Part shown: positions 13,548 through 22,612 of the stretch, in pieces | How positions within the stretch are numbered: the stretch's first letter is position 1 | How the letters are laid out: each line of letters opens with the position of its first letter | DNA from: Nitrospinaceae bacterium | GTDB taxonomy: Bacteria; Nitrospinota; Nitrospinia; Nitrospinales; Nitrospinaceae | Assembly: GCA_024644405.1 (NCBI GenBank) | Contig: JAHELC010000001.1 | Span: forward strand, 134,854-198,853 | DNA: 64,000 nucleotides | Direction of reading: 5' to 3' | The notes under the pieces: model-generated | Told to the model about the DNA's origin: nothing | The model's input: only the letters and a program-made list of their open reading frames with translations | Database searches by the model: none | Program-made: the position numbers and the translations under genes

Positions 13548-15959
13548 CTAGTCACCGAGCAGTTGTCTCGCCCGGTTTTTGAACACCATGTGAAACAGCA
13601 GATTGCAGTACCGGTCCACTTCCTTCTTTTCATCCCCGAGAACTGAATAATTCCAGAAGCCGTACAGCTTGGCGGCTTTGATCAATTTCTCCGAATACAA
13701 ATTCCAGGTAAAACGCTCTTTGACGCGAATGATCGCCTGGCTACCCAGCGTTTCCCAACAGGAAGGGACCTGTTCGCAACGAAGCAGAAAATCCAGAATG
13801 GGCTGACTGATCAGCTCCGGCTGAGTGGGATTGATCAGATAACCGTTTTCTCCATCTTCAATAATTTCCTGCGGTCCTCCGAACTGAGTTGCGAATACCG
13901 GCAGGCCGCTGGCCATCCCTTCCAAAACCGTCAATCCAAACGCCTCGAACAATGCAGGTTGCACAAATATGCCTCTGCGGTCGGCCATAATACGATACGA
14001 CTCCGCGCCATCCCTCCTTGAAGAGTTTTCGACCCAGCGGATTTTATTCTGGAGTCCATACTCTTCAATCAACTGATACATTCTTTTCAACTCGGACAGT
14101 TCCTCGGCATCCGTCACCTTCTCTTCACGAACGGTGTGCGTCACGACGATCAAATTGGCTCTGTTCTGAAGGTCCTGGCTTTGCCCAAAACTTTCGACCA
14201 GTCCGGTCAGATTTTTTATTTTATCCAGCCGGGCTATGGTGAAGATTGGAATTTTATCCGGATGCTCGAGTTCCCCAAAAATATCTACTCCCTGTTTGAA
14301 AAACAGGCGTTCGGTCAATTCTTCCGTCTGGTTTTTGAGCCGCCGCGAGGTGTCGGTAAAAGGGAAATAAATGGATTCATCGACCCCGGGAGAAACCACG
14401 TTGAACTTGGGATGCAGCAGGTTGACGCCATCAGTCACCTTGTACAACTCCGGCATGGAAAACAGGCAGTACGATTCGTATTGTCCCAGGCTGGTTTCCG
14501 TACCCGCAATTTCCTGCGAGGTGCTGGAAACGATAATGTCCGCCTTGTTCATGGAAACCAGATCGGCGGTAAACTGAAGCGAGAAGTTGTAATCTTTTTC
14601 CAAATCCTGCCAGTACAAGTCGGAAAACAGAAACTTGGGCTTCTCCAACGCATGCGCAATATTACACTGAACCACCTGGAACCAGGGAGCCAGGAGAGAC
14701 GCCACCAGGTTGCCGTCCGAATAATTTCCGATGACCATGTCCGGCTTGCCGCCGAATTCCGTGAGCAATTCGTTTTTCGCATCCAGCGCGAACTGCTCCA
14801 GAAACGGCCACACCTGAAACCGCGAGAGCCAGTGCGGGACGATATTCTGGTTGTCATCCTTGAACGGGACGCGCAGTATGCAGCAATGGTCCGTCCCGTT
14901 GATTTTTTCGAGACGCTGGTTGCTGGTCGTGCCTTCATTTTCAGGAATAAGGCGGGTCACCACCAGAATTTTGGGTGGCTCCGTAATTCCGGCGGCAGCC
15001 AGTGAATTTTTCAAATACGTCTCCAGAGCCTTCACCTGGTCGAGAATATAAACCACCTGACCGCCGGTGTCGGGACGGCCCAGCACATGGTCCTGCCCGA
15101 ACCAGCCATGCGGCGAGATCACCGCGACCCGGGATATCAGCGGAATGGCACCGATAAACTCGTCGAGGTAATCGGCGCTGGGCGATTCAAAGAGATTGGT
15201 GAGCACCCGCAGGTGGGTCAGGGTCCGCCCGACGGTATCCCCGAAACCTTCCCGTATCCCCAGGCTGTTGAGAGTGACGCGGGCTTCATGGATCGGCGCT
15301 TTCTCATCCAACGTTTCGAGGAAGGCGATGGCTTTTTGAAGCGCTTCCACCAATGCCACAGGTCCTTCGATGATTTCTCCATCCACCAGTATCTGATCGT
15401 TTCCGATGTTATGGATTTTCAGAAACTCGCAGAGAAACTTCTGCCAATCCTCCGGCTCTTCATGGAGTTTGCCCGCCATATAGCTGTTCAGATATCTGTG
15501 GCCGGAGCCGATCTTTTTGGGTTCGGGAATTTCAGGTCCGGTACTGTAAAACGGCTTGAAATCGATCAGCAGTTTTTTTTCGGGGGGGATATGGGCGCGA
15601 TCCGCCACCACTTCCCGGTAATCCAGAAATTCTTCAGACGTCAATTCATCGACGCGGTCTTCCACATTATGAATCCGATAGAAACGATAGTGCCCCGCCT
15701 GGCTGCGATGCAATAACACCACATCCTCTTCCAGCAACAGCATCTCCTGGGCTTTGGAAAAAAAACCCTCAAGGTTGGCAAAATCGTCGGGATCCCTGTT
15801 CCCGGAATTCTTCTGGTCCAAAAATTGAGTGAACCGCAGGACGATTTCATTGCGAAGCAGGTGTTTGGACGGTTGCAGGTTCAACTCATAAACAAATTCC
15901 CTGAGATACCGGGCCTCTTCTTCAGTCATCAGGGAAAGCAATGTCTGTTGGTTATCCAA
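13548..15959 (-). CDS. Sucrose synthase
   Basis: The 803-residue length and architecture match plant/bacterial sucrose synthase: a ~270-residue N-terminal regulatory region, then a GT-B (GT4) catalytic half. Key elements are SPHGWFGQDHVLGRPDTGGQ for the donor site and EAFGLTVLEGMASG, the E-x7-E motif near the C-terminus. It reversibly converts sucrose and UDP/ADP to fructose and NDP-glucose, linking sucrose with glycogen or cell-wall sugars. The start is a TTG with GGAG seven bases upstream. It lies 36 bases after a histidine kinase gene on the same strand and may be in its operon. No sucrose-phosphate synthase is in view. Confidence 0.93.
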   Translation of the reverse strand: MDNQQTLLSLMTEEEARYLREFVYELNLQPSKHLLRNEIVLRFTQFLDQKNSGNRDPDDFANLEGFFSKAQEMLLLEEDVVLLHRSQAGHYRFYRIHNVEDRVDELTSEEFLDYREVVADRAHIPPEKKLLIDFKPFYSTGPEIPEPKKIGSGHRYLNSYMAGKLHEEPEDWQKFLCEFLKIHNIGNDQILVDGEIIEGPVALVEALQKAIAFLETLDEKAPIHEARVTLNSLGIREGFGDTVGRTLTHLRVLTNLFESPSADYLDEFIGAIPLISRVAVISPHGWFGQDHVLGRPDTGGQVVYILDQVKALETYLKNSLAAAGITEPPKILVVTRLIPENEGTTSNQRLEKINGTDHCCILRVPFKDDNQNIVPHWLSRFQVWPFLEQFALDAKNELLTEFGGKPDMVIGNYSDGNLVASLLAPWFQVVQCNIAHALEKPKFLFSDLYWQDLEKDYNFSLQFTADLVSMNKADIIVSSTSQEIAGTETSLGQYESYCLFSMPELYKVTDGVNLLHPKFNVVSPGVDESIYFPFTDTSRRLKNQTEELTERLFFKQGVDIFGELEHPDKIPIFTIARLDKIKNLTGLVESFGQSQDLQNRANLIVVTHTVREEKVTDAEELSELKRMYQLIEEYGLQNKIRWVENSSRRDGAESYRIMADRRGIFVQPALFEAFGLTVLEGMASGLPVFATQFGGPQEIIEDGENGYLINPTQPELISQPILDFLLRCEQVPSCWETLGSQAIIRVKERFTWNLYSEKLIKAAKLYGFWNYSVLGDEKKEVDRYCNLLFHMVFKNRARQLLGD

Positions 15960-15995
15960 TGGAAATCTCCAGAAATTTAAATCGGCGATTCATGA

Positions 15996-17426
15996 CTAGG
16001 CAATTTTTTGTTCCGCCACTTCGTGTTTGGGAAAACGGATTTTGAATTTTGTGCCCTCTCCCAGTTTGCTTTCCACATCAATGGTTCCTTGATGACGATC
16101 CACGATATATTTGCAAATGGCTAGCCCGAGGCCGCTGCCTCCCTCCTGCCGGGAGCGGGCTTTATCGACGCGGTAAAACCGGTCGAAAATTTTGGGAAGG
16201 TCCTGCTCGGGAATACCGATTCCCGTATCCTTGATAGTAAAGTATACGGTATCATCCAGATCCTGTAGCGTAATTTTGATCTCCCCGCCGCCGGGAGTGA
16301 ATTTGATGGCGTTGTGGATCAGGATCCATACCATTTGTTTGAGACGGTGCGCATCTCCCAGAATCGTCACCGGTTCCACGTAAGCCAGCACAATCCTGAC
16401 GTCCTTTTCATCGGCCAGAATTTCTCCCTGGCGACTGACCTCTTCAATGATCGTTCCCAGTTCAACCGGTTCCTTCTCGAGTGAAATTTCACCTTCATCG
16501 CCCTTCGACAGGATTAATAAATCCTCAAGAATGCGCGACATGTAGTTGATCTCTTCCAGATTGCTGGACAACACTTCCTGGTATTCCACCTTGGAACGGG
16601 GCTTGCCCAATACCAGTTCGCTTTGCCCTTTCAACACGGTCAACGGGGTGCGAAGCTCGTGCGACGCGTCACTGCTGAACTGGCGCACCTGGGCAAATGA
16701 TTTCTCCAGCCGGTCCATCATTTCGTTGAATGTGTTGGCGAGATTACCGATTTCATCCTGCACCTCGGGCATCGGGATGCGCTGGCTGAGGTCGGCGCCA
16801 TGCGCGATATTCTGTGCCGTCTGGGTAATGTCCGCCACCGGTTTCAAAGCGCGGGTGGCCATGAAGCGCCCGCCGAGAGTACTCAGAATCAACACCCCCG
16901 GTATGGCGGCGAACAGGAAAATCCGCAGATTCTTCAAGGTGTCCTCCACCCCTTTCAGCGAAGTCCCGACCTGGATGAGGTTGACCAGGTTGTCGTTCCG
17001 GATCACCGGCATCGTGATCACCCGAATGTGATGCCGGGGCGCCAACGTAAACGTCTCGTAGGTGATTTCCCCTTTGGTGGCGCGTGAATAAGAATCCTGC
17101 GTCAGGGGAAACTTGGAGGCATCGATGCCTTTCGAGCGGGAGTCCACATTTCCCGAGCCGTCATAAATCCGGTAAAATTTGTTGATGTTGCTGTACCCCA
17201 GAAATTGATCGAAAAACAAATCCAGTCCCGGCAAAGGGGTCCTGGAGTAATCGATCAGGGCCGCTTTTTTGACCACGCTGGCCGACACTTTCAGCGAATT
17301 GTCGATACTTTCGTGCAGTCGTTTGGAAAGAAACGCGTAGAGCAGAATACTGAACAGGATAAGAAAAAATCCAAGAACCGCGACATGCCAGGCGGTCAAT
17401 CTGGAGCGGATGGAATTGAAAATCAT
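15996..17426 (-). CDS. Sensor histidine kinase with HAMP domain
   Basis: The protein has 476 residues: TM1 at about 13-34, a periplasmic sensor of ~130 residues, TM2 at about 169-189, a HAMP domain, HisKA with phospho-acceptor H256 (ASHELRTPL), and an HATPase_c domain with N, G1 (DTGIGIP) and G2 (GGSGLGLAI) boxes. It autophosphorylates in response to an unknown envelope signal. It follows its response regulator by 5 bases. The layout is like the CusS/heavy-metal sensor class, but the signal cannot be deduced. Confidence 0.94.
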   Translation of the reverse strand: MIFNSIRSRLTAWHVAVLGFFLILFSILLYAFLSKRLHESIDNSLKVSASVVKKAALIDYSRTPLPGLDLFFDQFLGYSNINKFYRIYDGSGNVDSRSKGIDASKFPLTQDSYSRATKGEITYETFTLAPRHHIRVITMPVIRNDNLVNLIQVGTSLKGVEDTLKNLRIFLFAAIPGVLILSTLGGRFMATRALKPVADITQTAQNIAHGADLSQRIPMPEVQDEIGNLANTFNEMMDRLEKSFAQVRQFSSDASHELRTPLTVLKGQSELVLGKPRSKVEYQEVLSSNLEEINYMSRILEDLLILSKGDEGEISLEKEPVELGTIIEEVSRQGEILADEKDVRIVLAYVEPVTILGDAHRLKQMVWILIHNAIKFTPGGGEIKITLQDLDDTVYFTIKDTGIGIPEQDLPKIFDRFYRVDKARSRQEGGSGLGLAICKYIVDRHQGTIDVESKLGEGTKFKIRFPKHEVAEQKIA

Positions 17427-17431
17427 ATTCC

Positions 17432-18100
17432 CTAAACCCTCATGACATAGCCGACGCCCCTCAAGGTGTGGAGAAGCTTGGCCGGATATTTCTTATCGAT
17501 TTTTTTCCTCAAATGATTGACGTAAACGTCGATGACGTTGGTGAACGTATCGAAGTTGTAATCCCAGACATGTTCCGCGATCATGGTACGCGTCAGCACC
17601 TTGCCCTCGTTGCGCATGAAATATTCCAGCAGGCTGTATTCTTTTCCGGTGAGCTCGATCTCCTCGCCGTTTCGGCTCACCTTGTGGCTGACCATGTCGA
17701 GACACAGATCACCCACTTTCAACTCCGTCTGGGTTTCCGCCTGACCGCGCCGCAGCAGCGACCGGATGCGGGCCAGCAGTTCTGAAAAGGCAAAGGGTTT
17801 GGTCAGGTAATCGTCGGCACCCTTGTTCAGACCCGTGACCCTGTCCTCGACCGCATCTTTTGCCGTCAGCAACAGAATCGGAGTATTCACCTTCTTGTCC
17901 CGGAGGCGGGTCAACACTTCCAACCCGTCCATTTTCGGCAGCATCAGGTCCAGGATGATCAAGTCGTACTCGTTCATGTCAGCGAGATGAAACCCCTCTT
18001 CGCCGTCGTAGGCCACATCGACGGCATAGGTTTCTTCCTCCAGGCCCTTTTTGATGAACCCGGCGACCTTTTTCTCGTCTTCGACGATTAAAATCCTCAC
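17432..18100 (-). CDS. OmpR/PhoB-family response regulator
   Basis: The protein has 222 residues. The receiver domain has the acidic pocket (VEDE), phospho-acceptor D51 (LILDLMLP), the conserved T in LLLTAKD and K in TKPF. The C-terminal winged helix (ELTGKEYSLLEYFMRNEG, TNVIDVYVNHLRKKI) binds DNA. Closest by eye to CusR/copper-type regulators. It lies 4 bases after a 67-residue protein and 5 bases before its cognate kinase. Confidence 0.95.
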   Translation of the reverse strand: MRILIVEDEKKVAGFIKKGLEEETYAVDVAYDGEEGFHLADMNEYDLIILDLMLPKMDGLEVLTRLRDKKVNTPILLLTAKDAVEDRVTGLNKGADDYLTKPFAFSELLARIRSLLRRGQAETQTELKVGDLCLDMVSHKVSRNGEEIELTGKEYSLLEYFMRNEGKVLTRTMIAEHVWDYNFDTFTNVIDVYVNHLRKKIDKKYPAKLLHTLRGVGYVMRV

Positions 18101-18104
18101 TCGT

Positions 18105-18308
18105 TCAATCCCATTTTTTCTGAACCTTGTGGAGGTCCATCTCCCCTTTCAGCATCTTCACGTGCTTTTCGCAATCCTTGATGATGGCAGAGTACATGGC
18201 GCGGCAGGTTTCATCATTGGCGTCTTCCATGGCCTGCTTGCAGATTTTGAGAGCGTCCTGGGAAGTTTCCAGTGCTTTCAGTATATTTTCATTAAATTTT
18301 TGGTTCAT
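18105..18308 (-). CDS. Small Cys-containing helical protein of unknown function
   Basis: The protein has 67 residues, is predicted all-helical, and has three cysteines (KICKQ, DETCRA, KDCEKH) plus histidines near the C-terminus. No signal peptide is present. It is the first gene of the two-component operon, 4 bases from the response regulator, so it may modulate or be controlled by that system. The cysteines could bind metal or form disulfides; that is a guess. The length is short but the frame is in a tight operon, supporting a real gene. Confidence 0.65.
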   Translation of the reverse strand: MNQKFNENILKALETSQDALKICKQAMEDANDETCRAMYSAIIKDCEKHVKMLKGEMDLHKVQKKWD

Positions 18309-18395
18309 TGAAGGCTCAATTTATTTGGCAGACTGTTGCGATCTTATTTTACATCATTTTTTAATGAATGCACCCGATCAGGGCTAAGAGGCTCC

Positions 18396-18686
18396 TCATC
18401 CGGGGTCGCCGTGGCTGGAGTTACCGTCATCAGGCCCTTCTTTTTCAATATCTTTTCGGAACATCACCCGTACCAGCACCACTCCCAGCACAATGCCCAT
18501 GTAGGGCAGGCCCTCAAACAGCACCATCAGACCCTTACCCAAAATCCCGTAATCACCACGGCCGGCTTCGGTCAAAATGCGGTTTCCGGACTTCTCCACC
18601 GCATAGAAAATCATCTGGATGACGATGCCGCAGACGAATCCGATGAATCCTCCGAACCCGAAATAGAAGTATTTCATATTGCCCAT
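18396..18686 (-). CDS. Small two-helix membrane protein, hypothetical
   Basis: The protein has 96 residues from the ATG at 18686, chosen because GGAGGG lies 8 bases upstream; the open frame continues further but overlaps the divergent SDR gene. Two hydrophobic segments (about 5-28 and 52-72) are joined by a charged loop, and the C-terminal tail is acidic and polar. No family recognised. It diverges from the SDR gene, about 130 bases apart. Confidence 0.6.
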   Translation of the reverse strand: MGNMKYFYFGFGGFIGFVCGIVIQMIFYAVEKSGNRILTEAGRGDYGILGKGLMVLFEGLPYMGIVLGVVLVRVMFRKDIEKEGPDDGNSSHGDPG

Positions 18687-18816
18687 GGATTGACCCTCCC
18701 CGGCACCGCTTTTACGTGCGATGATTGGAATTGTTGCGGCGAAATTGTGCTGGCATTCATTAGCCCCATTATTATATACATAGGACTTTGCAGTTATCCA
18801 GAAAAGAAGGGAAATC

Positions 18817-19557
18817 ATGCGATTGAAGGACAAAACCGCCATCATCACCGGAGGGGGCACGGGCATCGGACTGGCCTGCGCCCGGCTGTTTGTAAAAGAA
18901 GGCGCTCGGGTCGCCATTTTCGGACGGCGGCAGGACCGCCTCGACCAGGCGCAAAAAGAAATCGGCGATGCAGTACTGGCCGTGCAGGGTGACATCACCC
19001 AAAAACAGGATACAGAACGTCTCGTCGAAACCACCGTCAAGCAACTGGGCAAGGTGGACATCCTCGTCAACAACGCCGGCACCTTTGCGCCCTCCCCTCT
19101 CCATGAAATGGATGACACCGTCTGGGATGAAACCTTCAACATCAATATGCGCGGCGTGTTTCAACTGACGCGCAAGGTCCTGCCGCAGATGATCGCGCAA
19201 GGGTCGGGAAGCATCATACACATCAGTTCCATTCTGGGGATGATCGCCGTGCCCGGGACGTCAGCCTATAACGCCTCCAAGGGCGCGCTCAACCAGTTCA
19301 GCAAATCCATCGCCGTCGAATACGGCGCGCAGGGAATACGTTCGAACTCCATCTGCCCCGGCATGATCGAAACCGAAATGACCGAAGAACTGCGGAAGGA
19401 CACCGCCCTGATGGCCGAGTGGATGAAAGGTTATCCGCTGGGCCGCTTTGGCAAACCGGAAGAAGTGGCGCAGGCCTGCCTGTTTCTCGCAAGCGACGAG
19501 TCCGCCTTCATCACCGGCGCCACACTCCCCATCGACGGCGGGTATACCGCTCTCTAG
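18817..19557 (+). CDS. Short-chain dehydrogenase/reductase (classical SDR)
   Basis: The protein has 246 residues, typical of FabG-like classical SDRs. The cofactor motif TGGGTGIG is at about residues 12-19, NNAG follows, and the catalytic Ser-Tyr-Lys is visible as HISS...YNASK. GRRQDR after beta-2 suggests NADP(H) preference. The C-terminal SAFITGATLPIDGG is also characteristic. The substrate is not deducible; a 3-oxoacyl or sugar/alcohol reductase is possible. AGAAGG precedes the ATG. A small lipoprotein and an ArsC-like gene follow on the same strand. Confidence 0.92.
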   Translation: MRLKDKTAIITGGGTGIGLACARLFVKEGARVAIFGRRQDRLDQAQKEIGDAVLAVQGDITQKQDTERLVETTVKQLGKVDILVNNAGTFAPSPLHEMDDTVWDETFNINMRGVFQLTRKVLPQMIAQGSGSIIHISSILGMIAVPGTSAYNASKGALNQFSKSIAVEYGAQGIRSNSICPGMIETEMTEELRKDTALMAEWMKGYPLGRFGKPEEVAQACLFLASDESAFITGATLPIDGGYTAL

Positions 19558-19574
19558 AAACGGAGTTAATCTTT

Positions 19575-19802
19575 ATGAAATTTGCAATTACCTTAACTCT
19601 ATTATTATCATTTGTTTCTATTTTTGGATGCAGTTCCAAAGGTGAGTCATTAAACAGATTCCTTTATGGAGCCGGACAAAACTATGACCAACAGCAATGC
19701 CAGGAAAATCCTACAGCAGACTGCGGGACCAGGAAAAGTTATGATCAATACAAACGAGAACGAGAGGAATTGTTAAAAAAGGAAAACCCGCGGATAAAAT
19801 AA
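19575..19802 (+). CDS. Small lipoprotein, hypothetical
   Basis: A 75-residue protein with a signal peptide ending in FVSIFGC, a plausible lipobox with the lipidated Cys at residue 19. The mature part is polar, contains two more cysteines and ends in a charged, helical tail. No family recognised. The sequence is more A/T-rich than the SDR gene 17 bases upstream. CGGAG about 9 bases before the ATG serves as ribosome site. Confidence 0.65.
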   Translation: MKFAITLTLLLSFVSIFGCSSKGESLNRFLYGAGQNYDQQQCQENPTADCGTRKSYDQYKREREELLKKENPRIK

Positions 19803-19846
19803 AATATAGAAAGATTCCATATATTAACTTTCCTAAACATACAATC

Positions 19847-20194
19847 ATGTCCACAATTATTTATCATAATCCGAAATGCAGTAAATCGCGCCAGACTCTG
19901 GAACTGCTTAAAGAAAACGGCGTCACGCCGACCGTTATCGAATACCTCAAAACACCGCCGACGGCGGAAACTCTCAAAGAGATTCTGGACCAACTCGGAA
20001 TGGCGCCGCGTGAGCTGATGCGCAAGAAGGAAGCGGCCTATGCTGAACTCAAGCTTAACGACCCGTCCCTGTCGGATGACGCCCTGATCGATGCCATGAC
20101 GAAGCACCCGATACTGATTGAGCGCCCCATCGTCCTCGCCAACGGCAAAGCCGCCCTCGGCCGTCCCCCTGAACAGGTGATGGATATTCTTTAA
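19847..20194 (+). CDS. arsC: Arsenate reductase-like protein (ArsC, glutaredoxin type)
   Basis: The protein has 115 residues. It carries the ArsC signature NPKCSKSR with the catalytic Cys at residue 11, a conserved Arg in ELMRKKE and RPIV near the C-terminus, as in E. coli ArsC. This class reduces arsenate with glutathione/glutaredoxin. No arsB, acr3 or arsR is adjacent, so it may be one of the many ArsC/YffB-like proteins with a different role (YffB-type proteins lack a proven arsenate activity). Confidence 0.88.
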   Translation: MSTIIYHNPKCSKSRQTLELLKENGVTPTVIEYLKTPPTAETLKEILDQLGMAPRELMRKKEAAYAELKLNDPSLSDDALIDAMTKHPILIERPIVLANGKAALGRPPEQVMDIL

Positions 20195-20202
20195 TCATCT
20201 GG

Positions 20203-20221
20203 GTCCAGCGTCACGCTGGCC
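20203..20221. repeat. Palindromic repeat unit GTCCAGCGTCACGCTGGCC
   Basis: The CCAGCG-TCA-CGCTGG hairpin recurs in opposite orientation at 26959-26977 with one base changed. Two copies in separate intergenic gaps indicate a dispersed REP-like family. Confidence 0.65.
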
Positions 20222-20350
20222 TCTCCACATCTCCCCTGAAAAAGCCGTAAAAATTAGCTCCGGCGCTTCGCCGGCGGTCCTGCAAACGCGGTATTGACTG
20301 GCTCTGTCCTGGCGTTTAGAATCCAGAGACGGTCGAGAAACTTGAATAAA

Positions 20351-20383
20351 CCCTCCCCTTTCCAAGGGGAAGGCTGGGTGGGG
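20351..20383. repeat. GC-rich hairpin repeat (CCCTCCCCTTTCC type)
   Basis: CCCCTT (20355-20360) pairs with AAGGGG (20364-20369) around a TCC loop and is followed by AGGCTGGGTGGGG. It resembles short C/G-rich intergenic repeats widespread in bacterial genomes. Confidence 0.5.
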
Positions 20384-20392
20384 TAGCTTTAT

Positions 20393-20449
20393 GTAGTTGC
20401 CCCATTCATGGGGCTCATTTCAAAACCGCTCGATGAATCGAGCAACTAC
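20393..20449. repeat. REPIN-like inverted pair of palindromes
   Basis: Unit 1 (20393-20414) and the reverse complement of unit 2 (20428-20449) share GTAGTTGC, then C-rich, then ATTCAT, then the complement, ending in GC. Each unit folds on itself and the two face each other across a 13-base spacer, as in REP doublets mobilised by RAYT transposases. No RAYT gene is in the window. Confidence 0.6.
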
Positions 20450-20475
20450 AAAACAGATAATGAAGAAGGTATCAT

Positions 20476-20513
20476 AACCTCCCCTGTATCCCCTCCTTCG
20501 TAAGGAGGGGAGG
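20476..20513. repeat. Hairpin repeat with 9-bp stem
   Basis: CCCCTCCTT (20490-20498) pairs with AAGGAGGGG (20502-20510) around CGT, flanked by CCTCCCC and AGGT that extend the dyad. Confidence 0.55.
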
Positions 20514-20587
20514 TGTTTATGTAAAGGCCGCAAGTACACGAGCTGTTTTCTTTTGAGTGAAGCGCGCTATGAGCGCAGCAAAAAACT

Positions 20588-22027
20588 ATGAACTATGAAG
20601 TGGTCATTGGGCTGGAGGTGCATGCCCAGTTGAAAACCCAGTCGAAAATCTTTTGTTCCTGCTCCACGGAGTTCGGCCGGCCGCCCAACGCCAACACCTG
20701 TCCGATCTGCCTCGGCATGCCGGGGGTTCTGCCGGTGCTGAACAAAAAGGTGGTGGAGTACGCCATCCGGGCCTGTCTCGCGACTCATTGCATTGTCCAG
20801 CCGATGAGCCGCTTCGCCCGCAAAAACTATTTTTATCCCGACCTGCCGAAGGGCTACCAGATTTCCCAGTACGAACTGCCGATCGGGCTCAACGGCTACA
20901 TCAACATCCAGACCAACGGCACGCCCAAAAAGATCGGCCTGACCCGCATCCACCTGGAAGAAGACGCCGGCAAATCGATTCACGGCGAAAACCTGGGGAT
21001 GCCCGGCAAGAGTTACGTCGATTACAACCGCACCGGCGTGCCGCTCATCGAAATCGTCAGCGAGCCGGATTTGCGGTCGCCGGCGGAAGCCCGCGAGTAC
21101 CTCGTCCAGCTCAAGGCCATCCTCGACTACGCCGAGGTCAGCGACGTCAACATGGAAGAAGGCAGTCTGCGTTGTGACGCCAACGTGTCCCTGCGACCGA
21201 CCGGACAAAAAGAGCTTGGCACACGTACCGAGTTGAAAAATATAAACTCCTTCAAGTTCGTGCAAAAGGCGCTGGAGTACGAAATCGAAAGGCAGGCCAA
21301 GGTCCTCGACCAGGGCGACGCCGTGGTGCAGGAAACCCGTTTGTACGATTCCGACAAGGGCGTCACGTTTTCCATGCGCTCCAAGGAGGAGGCCCACGAC
21401 TACCGGTATTTTCCGGAACCCGACCTGGTGCCGATCGCTTGCGACGAGGTCTGGATTAAGGAGGTGCAACAATCGCTGCCTGAAATGCCGGAACAGAAAC
21501 GGGAGCGGTTCGTCAGCGCTTATGGGATTCCGGAATACGATGCGGGTGTGTTGACCACCTCGAAGGCCCTCGCTGACTATTTTGAAACCTGCGTGAAACT
21601 GTTCGACCAGCCGAAAACTATCAGCAACTGGATCATGGGCGACTTGTTGCGGGAATTGAAAAATGATAACAAGGAAATCGACGATTGCCCGGTCACGCCG
21701 GAACGCTTGACCGATCTGTTGAAGTTGATTGACGACGGGACGATCAGCGGTAAAATGGCCAAGACGGTATTCGAGGACATGTACCAATCCGGCAAACCGC
21801 CGGCGGAGATCGTCAAAGCCAAAGGGTTGACGCAGATCACCGACGAATCCGCTTTGCTGAAAATGGTGGAGGACGTCATCTCCGCCAACCCGAACCAGGC
21901 GGAGGATTACAAAAACGGCAAGGACAAATTGATGGGCTTCTTTGTCGGACAGGTAATGCAGGCGAGCAAGGGCCAGGCCAACCCGGCCCTGGTCAACAAA
22001 CTATTAAAGGAAAAGCTGAGCTCTTAA
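20588..22027 (+). CDS. gatB: Aspartyl/glutamyl-tRNA amidotransferase subunit B
   Basis: The 479-residue length is standard for GatB. GLEVHAQL opens the cradle domain, and zinc-type cysteines are at C23, C25 (CSC), C38 and C41 (CPIC). The [10 protein letters not shown] and [14 protein letters not shown] segments are strongly conserved, and the C-terminal YqeY/tail domain ends the protein. With GatA and GatC it amidates Glu-tRNA(Gln) and Asp-tRNA(Asn). The ribosome site is weak, and a 7-base tandem duplication overlaps the start. gatA and gatC are not adjacent. The stop overlaps the next start. Confidence 0.96.
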   Translation: MNYEVVIGLEVHAQLKTQSKIFCSCSTEFGRPPNANTCPICLGMPGVLPVLNKKVVEYAIRACLATHCIVQPMSRFARKNYFYPDLPKGYQISQYELPIGLNGYINIQTNGTPKKIGLTRIHLEEDAGKSIHGENLGMPGKSYVDYNRTGVPLIEIVSEPDLRSPAEAREYLVQLKAILDYAEVSDVNMEEGSLRCDANVSLRPTGQKELGTRTELKNINSFKFVQKALEYEIERQAKVLDQGDAVVQETRLYDSDKGVTFSMRSKEEAHDYRYFPEPDLVPIACDEVWIKEVQQSLPEMPEQKRERFVSAYGIPEYDAGVLTTSKALADYFETCVKLFDQPKTISNWIMGDLLRELKNDNKEIDDCPVTPERLTDLLKLIDDGTISGKMAKTVFEDMYQSGKPPAEIVKAKGLTQITDESALLKMVEDVISANPNQAEDYKNGKDKLMGFFVGQVMQASKGQANPALVNKLLKEKLSS

Positions 22028-22584
22028 TGACTGGATCAACGTTTTCATTAAATAGATTGCTTGCTGCTTGCTGCGTTTTATTGTGGATGCTCATGTTGGC
22101 CCTGCCCTGCCTGGCGGAGAAGACGCAAGCGCCGCCAGCAGGCAAAATCGAATCGCAGGACAAACGATTCGTCGACAATCAGGACGGCACCATCACCGAC
22201 ACGAAAACCAGTCTGATGTGGATGAAGCAGGAGTCCTACCAGCAGACCGGCCATTGGCTCACCTGGCTGGAATCATTTAACTATGTCAAAAAAATCAATG
22301 AAAACGGGTTCGCCAATTATTACGACTGGCAAATGCCGACCCTCAAAGATTTACAAACCCTGTACGAACCCCACAAGCTCAACAGCCAGCAGGTTGGACG
22401 GGAAATGAAAATTCACATCGACCCGATTTTTGCGAAAGAGGGATCGGGGGCCTGGTGGGCCCTGGAAGCCAACGGACATTTCAATGCATTCGGCATTGAG
22501 TTCAATAACGGGAAACGGTTTTCAGCGCCTAAAAAATCGAAGGCCCGCAAAGCGGTGCGGCTTATGCGGGTGGTCAGGCCCTGA
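22027..22584 (+). CDS. Secreted DUF1566-domain protein
   Basis: The protein has 185 residues, with a signal peptide at about 8-30 (ending LPCLAEK) and a DUF1566 (Lcl C-terminal-type) domain. Its hallmarks are FVDNQDGTITDTKTSLMW, the YYDWQMPTLKDLQTL centre and a C-terminal AVRLMRVVR. These domains occur in extracellular or surface proteins; function unproven. The ATG overlaps the gatB stop (TAATG), so translation may be coupled. Confidence 0.85.
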   Translation: MTGSTFSLNRLLAACCVLLWMLMLALPCLAEKTQAPPAGKIESQDKRFVDNQDGTITDTKTSLMWMKQESYQQTGHWLTWLESFNYVKKINENGFANYYDWQMPTLKDLQTLYEPHKLNSQQVGREMKIHIDPIFAKEGSGAWWALEANGHFNAFGIEFNNGKRFSAPKKSKARKAVRLMRVVRP

Positions 22585-22612
22585 CGGCCTCTGAACACAA
22601 AAGGAGTTTGTT

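Larger units (their letters stand above)
20195..20587. other. Non-coding mosaic of short palindromic repeats
   Basis: No gene is supported in this gap of about 390 bases. It holds at least four different hairpin-forming units, listed separately: a CCAGCG/CGCTGG palindrome, a CCCCTT/AAGGGG unit, an inverted pair of GTAGTTGC-type units, and a CCCCTCCTT/AAGGAGGGG unit. Confidence 0.6.

Noticed and set aside
18687-19145. Long upstream extension of the two-helix membrane protein
   Set aside because: It lies antisense to the certain SDR gene; the ribosome site at 18686 sets the start.
20567-21787. A 406-codon open frame antisense to gatB
   Set aside because: GatB is certain on the other strand; the antisense product resembles nothing and follows from codon bias.
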